64,000 bases of DNA from contig CAJNOI010000002.1 in assembly GCA_905250115.1 (NCBI GenBank), positions 280,783-344,782 on the forward strand, in the 5' to 3' direction. Shown here in pieces: positions 49,401-61,200 of the stretch. A program made the translations under genes and the position numbers. This DNA comes from Adineta steineri. Its lineage: Eukaryota; Rotifera; Eurotatoria; Adinetida; Adinetidae. How positions within the stretch are numbered: position 1 is the first letter of the stretch; each line of letters opens with the position of its first letter. Below the pieces are notes generated by a model. The model was not told where the DNA came from, did not search any database, and worked only from the letters and a program-made list of their open reading frames with translations.

Positions 49401-51334
49401 GAAGAAATTCAATTAACTGAACAAATGCTTGAAGAAGAATGTTTTGGTGGAACATTTCGTGTTCAAAAAGATAATCATAATAATTCAAATGAAGAACGTA
49501 CACGTTTTTGGAATGCATACATACTTATATATCAATGTATTGAACCATCAAAATTACTTCCACCACCATCAAATTTTAATCGTTTATCATCACGTAATCA
49601 TCATATATCACGACGAAATCAACGTGATTCATTATCACAATTAGCTGATTTAGTTGTTCAAAGTGAACATAATGATTTATTTCAAATAAAAAAATCTTTA
49701 ATACCATCACGTGTTCTAGCGTGTGTTAAAGATGAAAATTTAGAATTTTTAAAAAATCGTGACACATATTGTGAAGATTATTTTCGATTTATATATAATT
49801 TATCAAATATATGTTTTGATGAAATTATTTATGAAACTAATAATATTCAATCAACTAATATGAATATTTCATCGTATAAATTATGTACAAAATTAGCATT
49901 AAATTTTCTATTTAATACACATCTTCGTACACATCGTCGTCTACGTAAAAATACATTGGATGATTGGGTACAATTATTATCACGTCTTTTTCAAAAAAAT
50001 TCATTATCATGTAAAATTTTTTATGATTTATTATTTGAAAATGAAGAAAATCGTTTAAAATTATATTTACTTGATTGTCCTATTTATGAAATACGACAAA
50101 TATTTGAACGAATATGTGAAAATATTTTACAATCAAGTTATATACATGATGATCAAATGAAAAATATTGAATTATTTATTGAACAATTAATAATCTTGTT
50201 AGATAAATCTGTTGTTGAACAAATTAAACATTCACAAGCTTATTTTGAATTAATCTATAGTTATGCTAATATGAATCAAATATCTATTGAATATCTAATA
50301 AAATTAAATACATTTCCACGTTTAATGAAATTTCTATTAGGTGATTATATTGATAATAGACGATGGAATTCAGGACAAGCTAAAGAATTTGGTATTATAC
50401 ATGAAATTATTTCTATAATAACTTTACATGTTTATTCAATGAATAAAAATTCTTCAGCTGAATATTTAGAAATACAAAATGAAATTAATATTTATACATC
50501 TGGACAATGGACAAATAGATATTTAAAAGAAATATGTTATGCATTTCAAGAAGTATCTACAACACAATTAGTACAAACTTTAAAATTAATGGAAACATTA
50601 GCGAAAGATAATGAACAATTTTCTGAACAACTTATTAGAAATATTTTATTATCAATTAGTCAAGCTCATACAAATGATTTGAAATCATTATTTAAATTAC
50701 TTAATAATATATTAGTAAGTTTAATTTCATTTTTCATTAGTTTTATTTCATGAAATATTTTTCTTATTTTAGTTAATTGAAGATTCATTTCAAACAAAAC
50801 GTCTTCAGTTAGCATTCGAAGGAAACAGTGAACTTAATACTAAGGATAGTTCACAAAATTTCAATGGACTTTATTCACTTATTCAAACAAGTATTGAAAC
50901 AGAACAACGACGTGCTTATCAAACAGTCAAATTTCTTATTACACTATCTAATAAGTAAATATAAAATCTATATTTGTATAATGAAAAAAATTTATTTCTA
51001 ATTTTTTTCTTCTAGGAACAGTGTTTGTAGAGAGTATTTTTCTTCAACTGCTACTCAATGGGAAGCTGCTATTAATTGGCTAAAACAACAAATGCAAACA
51101 TCATGGCAATTGTCACCATCACAAAATATATCAAATGAAGATAATGATGCACGTTCATTTCAACGTACGCGTAGTGCACAATTTACTTTAGAACAAGCGC
51201 AATCTCTTCTTCAACTAAAAACAGCAATACCTAGTGGAAATATTCATAATGATTCATTAGCAAATGAATCAATGGAATCAACTGATAATCATAGTCAATC
51301 ATTATCCCAATTGGCATGTATCGAAACTGAGTAA
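40461..51334 (+). CDS. USP24: Ubiquitin carboxyl-terminal hydrolase USP24
   Basis: Very large deubiquitinase, roughly 2,400 residues by a rough exon sum. ATG 40461 opens [20 protein letters not shown], a UBA domain, as in human USP24. The helical scaffold matches USP24 throughout: [36 protein letters not shown]-like ubiquitin-fold sequence, [29 protein letters not shown] and [17 protein letters not shown]. The catalytic domain begins near 47850 (SCGLVGLQN, then [16 protein letters not shown] with the Cys codon at 48160-48162). CxxC-type zinc sequence and [20 protein letters not shown] follow, then the His box [11 protein letters not shown] with His at 49317-49319. The tail [19 protein letters not shown] aligns with the human C-terminus, before TAA at 51332-51334. 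A CAA repeat near 40684 encodes polyGln. One ~1 kb intron and one MITE-bearing intron stand out. Confidence 0.95.
41089..42101 (+). other. Long USP24 intron with a hairpin-rich patch
   Basis: About 1 kb intron between WSIPYKR and [10 protein letters not shown]. At about 41720-41810 there are adjacent short dyads, TTTCCC-TTTCT-GGGAAA and AAATTCT-CC-AGAATTT, then CCTCCCCATGCGGGGGCG. This is a local GC-rich island in AT-rich DNA, possibly a decayed transposon; its ends were not defined. Confidence 0.5.
46621..46734. mobile_element. hAT-type MITE, 114 bp, in a USP24 intron
   Basis: The element starts CAGGAGCATAC and ends GTATGCCCCTG, so the terminal inverted repeats match with one mismatch (CAGGGGCATAC on the other strand). 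It is flanked by a perfect 8-bp target-site duplication, CGTATAAT, at 46613-46620 and 46735-46742. Inside, the inverted repeat continues imperfectly (GAGGTGTTG/CAACACCTC, GGGGGCG/CGCCCCC). It is strikingly GC-rich against its surroundings and non-coding. An 8-bp duplication plus CAGGG-type ends are hallmarks of hAT elements. It lies between the exon ending RPEFIG and the exon starting TFLIQSFF. Confidence 0.9.
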
Positions 51335-54046
51335 TTCATGCATATCCTATTGTAAACAAGAGAACTTTTTGGTGTATTTTTTGTGTATGAGCATGAATAT
51401 TGAGAACTATTTTCTTTTTATGTACTCTTGATATAAACTTTGTGATGCTCATTTCTTTTTCTATTTGTTGATTGAGAACAACCGATACTTTGATTCTTCT
51501 TCCTTTTTTCTATTATTTTTTTTGTGTTATCTACATTATTTTTCGTATTAAACAGGCAAGAATAAAACAATGGAGTGCGCATCTGTGCTTTACGTACTCC
51601 AACTTGATATTAGATACAGACGAGTTTCTTTCTTGTGTAAAAAGAAATAAACACAAACGGATCAGTTTGTATAAAGAGAAAGATAAAAGTAACAAAATCA
51701 GTTTTACAAAAAAAATAAATAGTATATTTATATAGATACCTCTTTCTAAGAAAACAATATAAAAAAATATTTTCAATGAATTATTTAATTATGCATTAAA
51801 ATTCTACTAACGCAAACTCTATTTCTATATAACATTATTTATCATAAGGAGATTACAATCTTTCAGTATCAACTTTACTGTAGTAAATCTTCAGTAAAAA
51901 ATGTACCGGAGAGCGAATTAGTATCACTAAAAGAATATGGATATAAATATTTTAATCAACTATGTATGTTATTTCGAATATGTTATATGACTGAGAGAAT
52001 GTAATTTATTTTACTCAAAGATTAAAGTTCGTTAAAAGATTATTGTTTTAGAAACTGTCTGTGTAAACAATCTTCTTCTATCTACTAACAATAATGAATT
52101 CCGTTATTGTACCCTTTTTCAATATTATTTTGCGTAAGACTAACAATTACGTTATATACTTATTGTTTTTCTATTGATAATTGATCAAAAAATATGTATG
52201 TCCTGAAGAACTGAAAATGAATACAGATGTTAACATAAGTTCAACACATAAATTACATAAAGGCAAAACGTTTGTAGTATAATTAAATAGTTAATCATAC
52301 ATTTACGTTAAAAATATCAATAGTAACAAGCAATTTGATGATTCCTTTCGAAATTTGATACTAAAAACATCATCAATCAATCAATCATTAATAATGATGA
52401 ATAGTTTGTACCTCGGTTTTTTCTTTTTCTTTTTCTTTTTTATTGATTTAAGCCGATCAAATAAACAATGATCTGACAAATACCAATAGATATTCATTCT
52501 TCGATATCCATCTTTAACAGAATAATAAGAGAGATGATCGATGTTCCGCTTTACAGACATATAAAAAAAACAAGTGTTCGATGATAGATTGATCGATAGT
52601 TAACAAACGTTTCTTTTTTTTAGTACAACTGATGGGGCCATCAAAAGAAAGAGAGCGAAATAAAAACAACAGCCATAGATAGCATATCCAAATAGAAATG
52701 ATTTGTTCTCTGTGTGAGTTCTTTTACAAATTCGAAACAATAAAAATAAAAATAATGAACCGTTGTCTAGATCGAATAGATATAAATTATTCACATACTA
52801 AATCTATTGAGAATAGAAAAAGAGAAGTCTATATATGAATTGCATACTAATGAAAAAAAAGAAGAATATTATCACCTCTTTTTATTAATTTGTGAGATTA
52901 AATACAACTAATATAAAATATGTAGCACAGATTGTAATCTATTCATCAAACTAGTATTCATAACACTACGTTGACAATCATATCTGTTTTGAATTGAGAT
53001 TATCATAGTAAATGAAACATCCAATCATAATATGTTTATGCTTTGTCAACAATTATTATTCATGAAACATCTCGACTTCTTTAATTTGACAAGAGAAGGT
53101 TGTGCTTTTTTTTTTGTTAAAATATATCTTATGTCATTGAACATGGAAGATTTTCTTACGTTTCGTTACCAATAATAATATTATAATATTTTTTAGGGTT
53201 GATTAAAAGACAGAAAAAAACGACGATGATACGTTGAAATTTATTCTTCCTTAGAGACTAATACATGTAATATAATTCGATTAGTATTGTGTGTAAACTT
53301 GAAGCATATGAAATTGAAAGTCAATATGAAAGGATATGTTACCTACTAATAACAATACCACCAATTCTCTCACTTTGTGAATATGCCTATTTGTACGATA
53401 TAATCACATATACCTTTGTTTAAATCCTTCTTACTTGTCATTTAAATGAACAAATATATTCTGATCAAATTTCTTTTACTAAGAAGAGTTTTCGACACGT
53501 GCATACTATCCAATGATATTTTTTCATATCATTCTATGTTGATTATTAACATAAAATTTGTTAGATCTAGCATAGTCATGTCAATCATGAAGAAGCAGGC
53601 CTGTTTTTTTAATCCCTATGGAATGTACAAAGAAGAAAAAGGCCTGAATATATTTTTTCTCTCTTAATACATTCTTCACTTGCTGAATTTATTTGTATGA
53701 TAAATTCTCGGCATCTGTGAACGTCTAGTGATAATGCCTTATATCTGTACGATGGAAGAAGAGAGAGAGAGAGAGAGGATAGGATAGGATAGGATAAATC
53801 TATTTTTCTTTTCTTTTGTTTGCATACGGCATCCGAATGATTCTCTTCACTATATATTTCAAACAAACTTGTACACACAAATAAACGCTACCCGTATAGG
53901 CAGGCCGATTCATTCTTTTTTTTTCAGGCTATGATTCTCTCTCATTCTCTTCCTTCTCTTATTTTCTATCTTATTGTAAAGAGAAGATGTAGAAAAACGA
54001 TGAAGTCATTCTTCGTATATCATTATTCGACATCGGTCATTCTATT
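51335..54046. other. Intergenic region with simple repeats
   Basis: 2.7 kb between convergent genes (USP24 on plus, glycosyltransferase-like on minus). AATAAA-type signals near 51646 could serve USP24. A (GA)n tract is joined to four GGATA/GATAG units at 53762-53796. No gene was recognised; frames at 51472-51776 and 53446-53878 are low-complexity. Confidence 0.5.
53762..53796. repeat. Compound microsatellite (GA)n-(GGATA)n
   Basis: A run of GAGAGAGAGAGAGAG passes directly into GGATAGGATAGGATAGGATA. Confidence 0.9.
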
Positions 54047-55197
54047 TTAGATTCGTTGATTTCTATTTCCATTTAATACACATTTNNNNNNNNNNTTTGG
54101 TCGACAAGCTGGTGGACAAATTTCTGGTGATCCAATGGGATCAGTATCTGTTGCATTATAACAACACGGTCTAATACATCCAAGATAACAATTACCTCTT
54201 GGTCGTTCAGTCGGAAATGGTCGACTACCACGGTATTGTCGACAAAAATAACTATCAAACATCAATGCTTTGCTTCTAACTTTCTCCCAAACATGTTGAC
54301 CAAGAAAGTCTTGATCACCTGAACCATTGTATTTTCTAGCTATTGATGGTACAAGTAATGGAAAGAAAATATCGAATAATTTACGACGAGCACGACCAGG
54401 AGCTGCACCCCAAAGACCACCTAATATAGATATACCATGTTGTTTATGATCACGTAAGATATGAAAGATTTTTTTTTCATGTTCATCAGATAACCATATA
54501 TTAATAGTTTCAGTTTCACGTTTAACCATTGGTGAATCGACATCACGTGAAAGAAAATAATCAACGAATGGATCAAGTACTGGTGTAAAACGCCACATTT
54601 TACCTGGTAAATAGTCGAGCAGTTTTGCACCAAAAACGGGTAATGAATGCATATCACATATATCAACATTTGGTAAACTATAAAGAAATTTTTTTTGTGA
54701 TTGAGTACTACCAGCAAAGTCAACATAGATACGTATAATCCATGATGGAAGAAGCACTTTAATTTCATTAACTAGTGGTTCTAAAAATGGAAATATACTC
54801 GTGTTCCATGAAAACATTGGATTATCAGTAAACTTTGATGTTGATCCATAGATTGAAAAAGCAATTATTTTTTGATTTGGTCCACGAGCAGTCGATTGTT
54901 TACTACATAAGGATTCATTCAATTGAGCAAAATTTTCATAAGTATAAACCGATTCTAGTTAAGAAAAAATTAAATATAACCATGCCATATTTTATTATAG
55001 CTATATGTAATACCTGTTTTTATAGGATCAATAAGCTTTGTTGTAGGTTCAGGAGGCTTAGTTGCAGATTCGGAAGACCCATTTGTAAATAATAAACGAT
55101 TAATAAATATAACTGTTAATACCGCTACAGTGAAGAACACGTTTATTAGAGAAATACATCTTCGCCCAAATATACGACGAGTAGGACGCCCAATCAT
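54047..55197 (-). CDS. Type II membrane protein, putative DxD glycosyltransferase
   Basis: Likely Golgi-type enzyme. Exon 1 starts at ATG 55197 (MIGRPTRRIFGRRC), with a short basic cytosolic end and then a signal anchor (SLINVFFTVAVLTVIFIN). The Pro/Thr-rich stem ends at a ~57 nt intron (about 54960-55016). The lumenal part has KIIAFSIYGSTSKF, WIIRIYVDFAG, a DxD-type metal site in FLSRDVDSPMVKRE, then WLSDEH, GGLWGAAPGRARR and GSGDQDFLGQHVW. The RD-D-S..RE and GDQ..L motifs are the usual signs of a nucleotide-sugar transferase. The acceptor is unknown and I cannot name the family. A ten-N gap at 54086-54095 lies near the C-terminus, so the last ~13 residues, and the reading frame after the gap, are uncertain. 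Confidence 0.65.
54086..54095. other. Assembly gap (10 N) in the glycosyltransferase-like gene
   Basis: Ten undetermined bases near the 3' end of the coding region. Ten is not a multiple of three, so the frame and stop codon shown downstream may be wrong. Confidence 0.98.
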
Positions 55198-58145
55198 TTT
55201 CTTACCATATTTCGTGTTATCATTGACGTAGTCTCAATGGACAATGTTGAGAGGAAAGTATTGAAGCGTGACTGTTTAAATTGAAGGCTCTCATCGATAT
55301 ACTTATAATTACTCTTTACTTTGCAACTAAAACGTACATCGCATTTCACGATGAATATTACACAGAAAAAATGTATTTTTTGACTTTAAACGTTGTAAAC
55401 TTGAAAGCAAGTTTTCTTATTATAAATATATTCAGTATATTATTTAGAAAAAAGATTATATCGTTATGATGAGTACGTTTTCAAAGTAAGTTATATTTCA
55501 ATAGTTGAAGTGATATTTTTTTGATATGTCAAGTTTGAAATAATAAATCTTCTTTCGTATATATATATATGTACATATAACTGTGCTTAATAAATAATAA
55601 TATTCATTTTATCAAATTGAAACTATAAATTCGTATTTTTCTATCATTATTGAATATTTCAATGTTGAAAAACGTAACACTTAATAATTTATCTAGTGAA
55701 AGTCATTCATATTTGTAAATACGATCTTGATTAATCAAAAAAATAGTTTTTTGAAATTCATAAACTTATTCTTTCTCAATATTCACTTCATAAACATTAA
55801 TAACTACATTGAAACCATATCTTTTCATATGTTGCATATTATTTAGCATATTAATCTAGAAACCATCTAATTAGAGACAGGTTATGCTAATTTTAACTAT
55901 TGTAGCATTATATTTCACTTCCTTTTTTTTATAATATTATTAACCATGTCTATACACCCATCTTGTTCTTTCTCTCTATCTCTTTATATGATCAAAAAAA
56001 GAAATGTAAGTATAATGAAAAGTTGCAACTACAATAATGATATAGTTTGATAAATATCGTCACTAGAGATAACATTATAATTATACTTCCAATTTATTAC
56101 AACAATCAAAAGTACTTATGATCTTTGTTTTAAGAAGAATAGATTTACTGTATTTTTTTGTGGATTATAATTTTTATCATACGCTCTATTGTTTCGTATA
56201 AATGGTCATATATAAAATATAAATAATCGACGAATTTATAGCTATCGTGATGTGTAGCGTTTGATTTATTTCGATTGATACAGAGATACTAGAGTAGTAA
56301 CTTTATATGTGAAATCAAAAGGAATAGAAGCGTTAAAATTCTTCCAGACTTAAAGCCATTTTCATAATGATAAGAAGAAAGGTTTATATATTAAATGCTA
56401 GTCTGTAATATAATGCTATATTAAGTAGTATTAGTGAACAGTGAGTAACGTTTTTCAAGAAATTTGTTCTTAAGCAGTTAAACGGATCGACGACAGTTTT
56501 AATGTTATTAATAGTATCGATAAACAAATGTAATTAGTTTAAGAATAAGAAAGCTTATATAGATTTTGCTTGTAGATAATGACATTAGGTTATCAAAAGA
56601 ATAACTTCGATAAAGTGTTCTTATGTACACCTATTTAGTTATAAATTCAAATAGAATATTCCGTAATAGAAGTGGTATTATTTCATTTATTTTAAAAATA
56701 TATAAATTAAACGAAAACAAAGTTAGTGATTTTATTGTTTATCCACGTAAATAGATATAGTTATAATTGTTTAAACGACTGACAGAATCTAAATTATAAC
56801 TAACCAGTTGTCGGTCAAAATCGATTCAAGAAATAATTGACAATGACAGTATATAATACAAACTATTATACACCTACACACATTCTAGCACAAAGAATAG
56901 AAAATGACTTTTCTTGACATATTATAAATGTATATACGAATTGCACCCACCAACCAACTGACCCTACTTACAAATGTCACAAAAATACTAAATATTACTT
57001 ATTTATCTATCTATATGAAATGTTTTTATCAGTCTAGAGAATTTCTATTATTTTATCTGGAAAAAAAACTAATATTTTTTTCAAATGGATATATAATTTA
57101 AATACATATGAATAAATAATTGTTTTTTTTTCGAGAAGAAGAATGATATTAATTTATAATGAGTTATTTTTTTTTATAGGTTAATATATATTAGGTATAC
57201 ATTAAAATTAAGATTAAAGATTGATCTTTTACTTTGTCTACATCTTGAAAAGTCATAACTAATAACATCAATTTAGTTAATAGATAAAGAATTGAATTAT
57301 TACCAACAGAATTAATCAAATACCCAAATATCATCTGCTTATCAATATGACCTTCAGTACAAGGCCCAAAATAAAAAAACAGATTCACCTTTATCTCTAT
57401 ATGTTATTCCAAATGAGAATAAAATCGAATTTGTCTATGAGAATATGTATATTTATTCGACGACTTGTTACTTAACTATCTGTTTCTATCATTACAAGGA
57501 ACTTGTCAACACCTATGCTAGTATAATTTTCTGACCATGAACGTATAAACAAAGGATCGATGACAAGAAACAAAGAAAAAGATAAATTGATTTATTCAAG
57601 ATGTATCATAGTATCCGAATGAGATAATTGATTAAATAATTTGTATAATAAACATTATATATATTTCTATCATTTTCTTTTTTTTTTTTTTCAATTGTTT
57701 GAATATCTATGAATAATAGATGAATACAGATCTATAGAATAGAAGAACTCTGTTAATGATTTTCTATTATAGAAGAATTCGTATAATACTTATCTATATC
57801 TTATTTTAGAATAATAAAAATCTTTTTTTTTCAATAGGTTTAATAAGAAGAATTTTGTTAAGTAATTTATAAATAAAATCTTATTTTATTCATTAAAATA
57901 AAAACAGTCGTCGAAAGATGACGCTATATGTCAATGATTTATTTTGTTGATCACAACATCAGCACATAATTATGGCGGTCGAACCAACCAACCGGAGATA
58001 TGTCAAAACGCGTCAACAACATTTACTATAGATTTGTATAGCATTAGTTAGATTGTCTATATTGAATATAAATAGTTTGTATTATTTAATCTTTATTAAA
58101 AAACATTATTTTACATGAATAATATGATCATTTGTAGATCTATTA
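55198..58145. other. Gene-poor intergenic DNA
   Basis: About 2.9 kb between the minus-strand glycosyltransferase-like gene and the plus-strand PLC-beta gene. It is AT-rich with several homopolymer runs and should contain both promoters. No gene, RNA or mobile element was recognised. Confidence 0.5.
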
Positions 58146-58223
58146 ATGACAATGATTGATGGAATTCAGCCATCTTTATCATGGTCAAATAAACGAAATA
58201 TATTTATAAATATTATTTCATAA
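58146..58223 (+). promoter_or_regulatory. Upstream ORF abutting the PLC-beta start codon
   Basis: A 25-codon frame (MTMIDGIQPSLSWSNKRNIF, continuing INIIS) ends in TAA at 58221-58223, directly followed by the PLC-beta ATG at 58224 (TAAATG). If it lies in the mRNA leader it would be translated first and could tune PLC-beta output by termination and reinitiation. Leader structure is unknown, so this is tentative. Confidence 0.35.
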
Positions 58224-61200
58224 ATGTCGAAAGCATATAATTTCGATTGGCAAATTGAAGTATCCGCTCGTCTTCTTAAAGGCGATTATTTTGATCGTTG
58301 GGATGAAGAAAATGGGACGTTAGAACAGAATTGTTTATTTCGTGTTGATAGTTATGGATTTTATATTTATTGGCAAAGTGAAGGACGTGATGGACAAGTT
58401 ATTGAATTATCCCAAGTTAGCGATATACGACCAGGAAAAGGTATTTTAGTTTTGAAAAAAAATTTTTATTTATATTATATTTTATGTTCCCTATTAGCTC
58501 CAACGGATCCAAAAATCGGAGCTGATCTTATGTCTAATTCTCTTGTTTACGGTCGAGGTAATATTGATGAACGAACAGTAACTATTTGTAGTGGTATTGA
58601 TTTTGTACAAATAAGTCATACAAATATAACCGGTGCCGATCCTGCTACAGCAAAAGTAATAATAAAAAAAAAATTAATTGAAAATTTTTTTAACTTTGTT
58701 TTTGTCTTCTTCCTTTAGGCATGGATTGAGGGTCTAAGAAAAATTACGCATAATCATAAAGCAAATAATATATGTCCTACAACTATATTACGAAAACAGT
58801 TAGTATTTTAATCATAACAATTATTTTAATTGATATTGTTATTTTTTTTTTTTAGTTGGATGAAATTATCATTTATGTTAAATGTTAATAAGAAAATTCC
58901 TGTTCGAAGGTAAACAATGATTATGATAACAATAATAATTAAATAAAAATTGATTTTTTCTTTTTCTCTAATTTAGTATTAGTAAAACGTTTGCATCTGG
59001 TAAAACAGAAAAACGTATATTTGAAATTCTAAAAGAACTTGGTTTACCAAGTGGAAAAGTAAAATTTAATATATAAATTTTTTTCTGAAAAACAAAAATT
59101 TTTTTTCTTTCAAATAAAATTTAGAATGATGAAATTGATCCAGCAGATTTTACATTTGAAAAATTTTGTGATCTATATCATAAAATATGTCCTCGTACTG
59201 ACATATCTGCATTATTTGATGAATTATCCTGTGGAAAAGATTATATAACAACAAAACAATTTGTTGATTGGCTTAATGAAACACAGCGTGATCCACGTTT
59301 AAATGAAATTCTTTTTCCACATTATGATACAAATAGTGCATTACGTATTATTGATCGATATGAATTACGTGCGAATTATCGTGATCGTGGTCATCTATCA
59401 TGTGATGGTTTAACACGATATTTAATGTCGGATGAAAATGCACCAGTTTTTCTTGATCGATTAGAAGTTTATCATGATATGGATCAACCATTATGTCATT
59501 ATTTAATAAATTCATCGCATAATACATATTTACAAGGACGACAATTTGGTGGTCGTTCAGCCGTTGAAATGTATAGACAAGTTCTATTAGCTGGTTGTCG
59601 TTGTATTGAATTAGATTGTTGGGATGGAAAAAATGATACGGAACCAATAATAACACATGGAAAAGCTATGTGTTCAGATATTAATTTTAAAGAAGTTGTA
59701 CATGCTATACGCGATACAGCATTTGTAACAAGTGATTATCCGGTTATACTTTCATTTGAAAATCATTGTTCAAAACCTCAACAATTTAAATTAGCAAAAT
59801 ATTGTGAAGAAATCTTAGGAGATTATCTATTAACAAAACCATTAGATACACATCCAGTAAGTAAAAACAAACGAGTGTTAATTAGATTTATTATAAAAAT
59901 TTGATTATTGTTTTAGTATACATAGAATAATTAGAAAAAGAAAGAAAGAAAAAAAAACTAGTAATTTGATTGAAATAAACTTCTTGTGTTGTTTTTTCTT
60001 TGACAAACTAACTACGTTTGTTGTTTTTTTTATTTTAACAATTTTCTTTTTCTCTTTTACGAAATGAAGATGACTATGATATAATAAAATATTTTTTTTT
60101 CGTAAATTTTAGCTTGAACCTGGTGTATCACTTCCATCACCAAATTTATTGAAAAGAAAAATTCTCATTAAAAATAAAAGATTAAAATTAGATGTTGAAA
60201 AAAGTATATTATTTGTCTTTATTATATTCATAATATAATATCTGTTTGTTCATAGGACATCTCGAATTATTTCTCAAAGGTCTTGATACCGAAGGAGCTT
60301 ATGATAATGATGATTCAGCAGCTAATGTTGAAGGAGAAGATGGTCCAGTTGCATTTGTGGATACAGTTAAATTACGTGAAGAAGATGATGAAGCACATCC
60401 TGAATTAAATGTTGATTCAAATGATGATGTTAATCGACGTACGATACTTGGTCAATTAGGTATTAAATTTAAAGAAAAAACCAATCTATCACGTGAAGAA
60501 GAAGAAGCACTTATGAATCGTTATCAATACAAAGGTGCAACAACAAATATTCATCCATTATTATCATCACGTGTTAATTATGCTCAACCTATAAAATTTC
60601 CCGGTTTTTCTAAAGCTGAAGAACGTAATATACATTATCATATGTCATCCTTTTCTGAAAATGTTGCTTTACAACATTTAAAACAAAATCCAATTGAATT
60701 CGTTAATTATAATAAACGACAAATGTCACGTATATATCCTAAAGGTGGACGTGTTGATTCATCCAATTATATGCCGCAAATTTTTTGGAATGCTGGCTGT
60801 CAAATGGTTTCCTTAAATTTCCAAACACCTGATCTTCCAATGCAATTAAATTTAGGAAAATTTGAATATAATGGAAATTGTGGGTAAGTTCGAGAATCAT
60901 ATTTCTTCATATGGAAACTATTATTCCTAATTAGTCTTAACGATATATCTATCCATCCATCTATCTATACAGAATAAAATACGTGGTGAATGTTCTATAA
61001 AGATTTCTTCCCTGTTGTGAAGGTCATATACACTATGCATCTGTTGATTGTTTATATTCGAGCGTATTAATGGAAAAAGCGACTAATCTACTTGACTCAT
61101 TTATTTGGTAAGAAGAGAAAAAAAAGAGAATAGAACAAAAAAAAAAAGAAGAACTCCCAATCAGCTTGTAGTATTAATATTACTATTAGTATTAGTGTTC

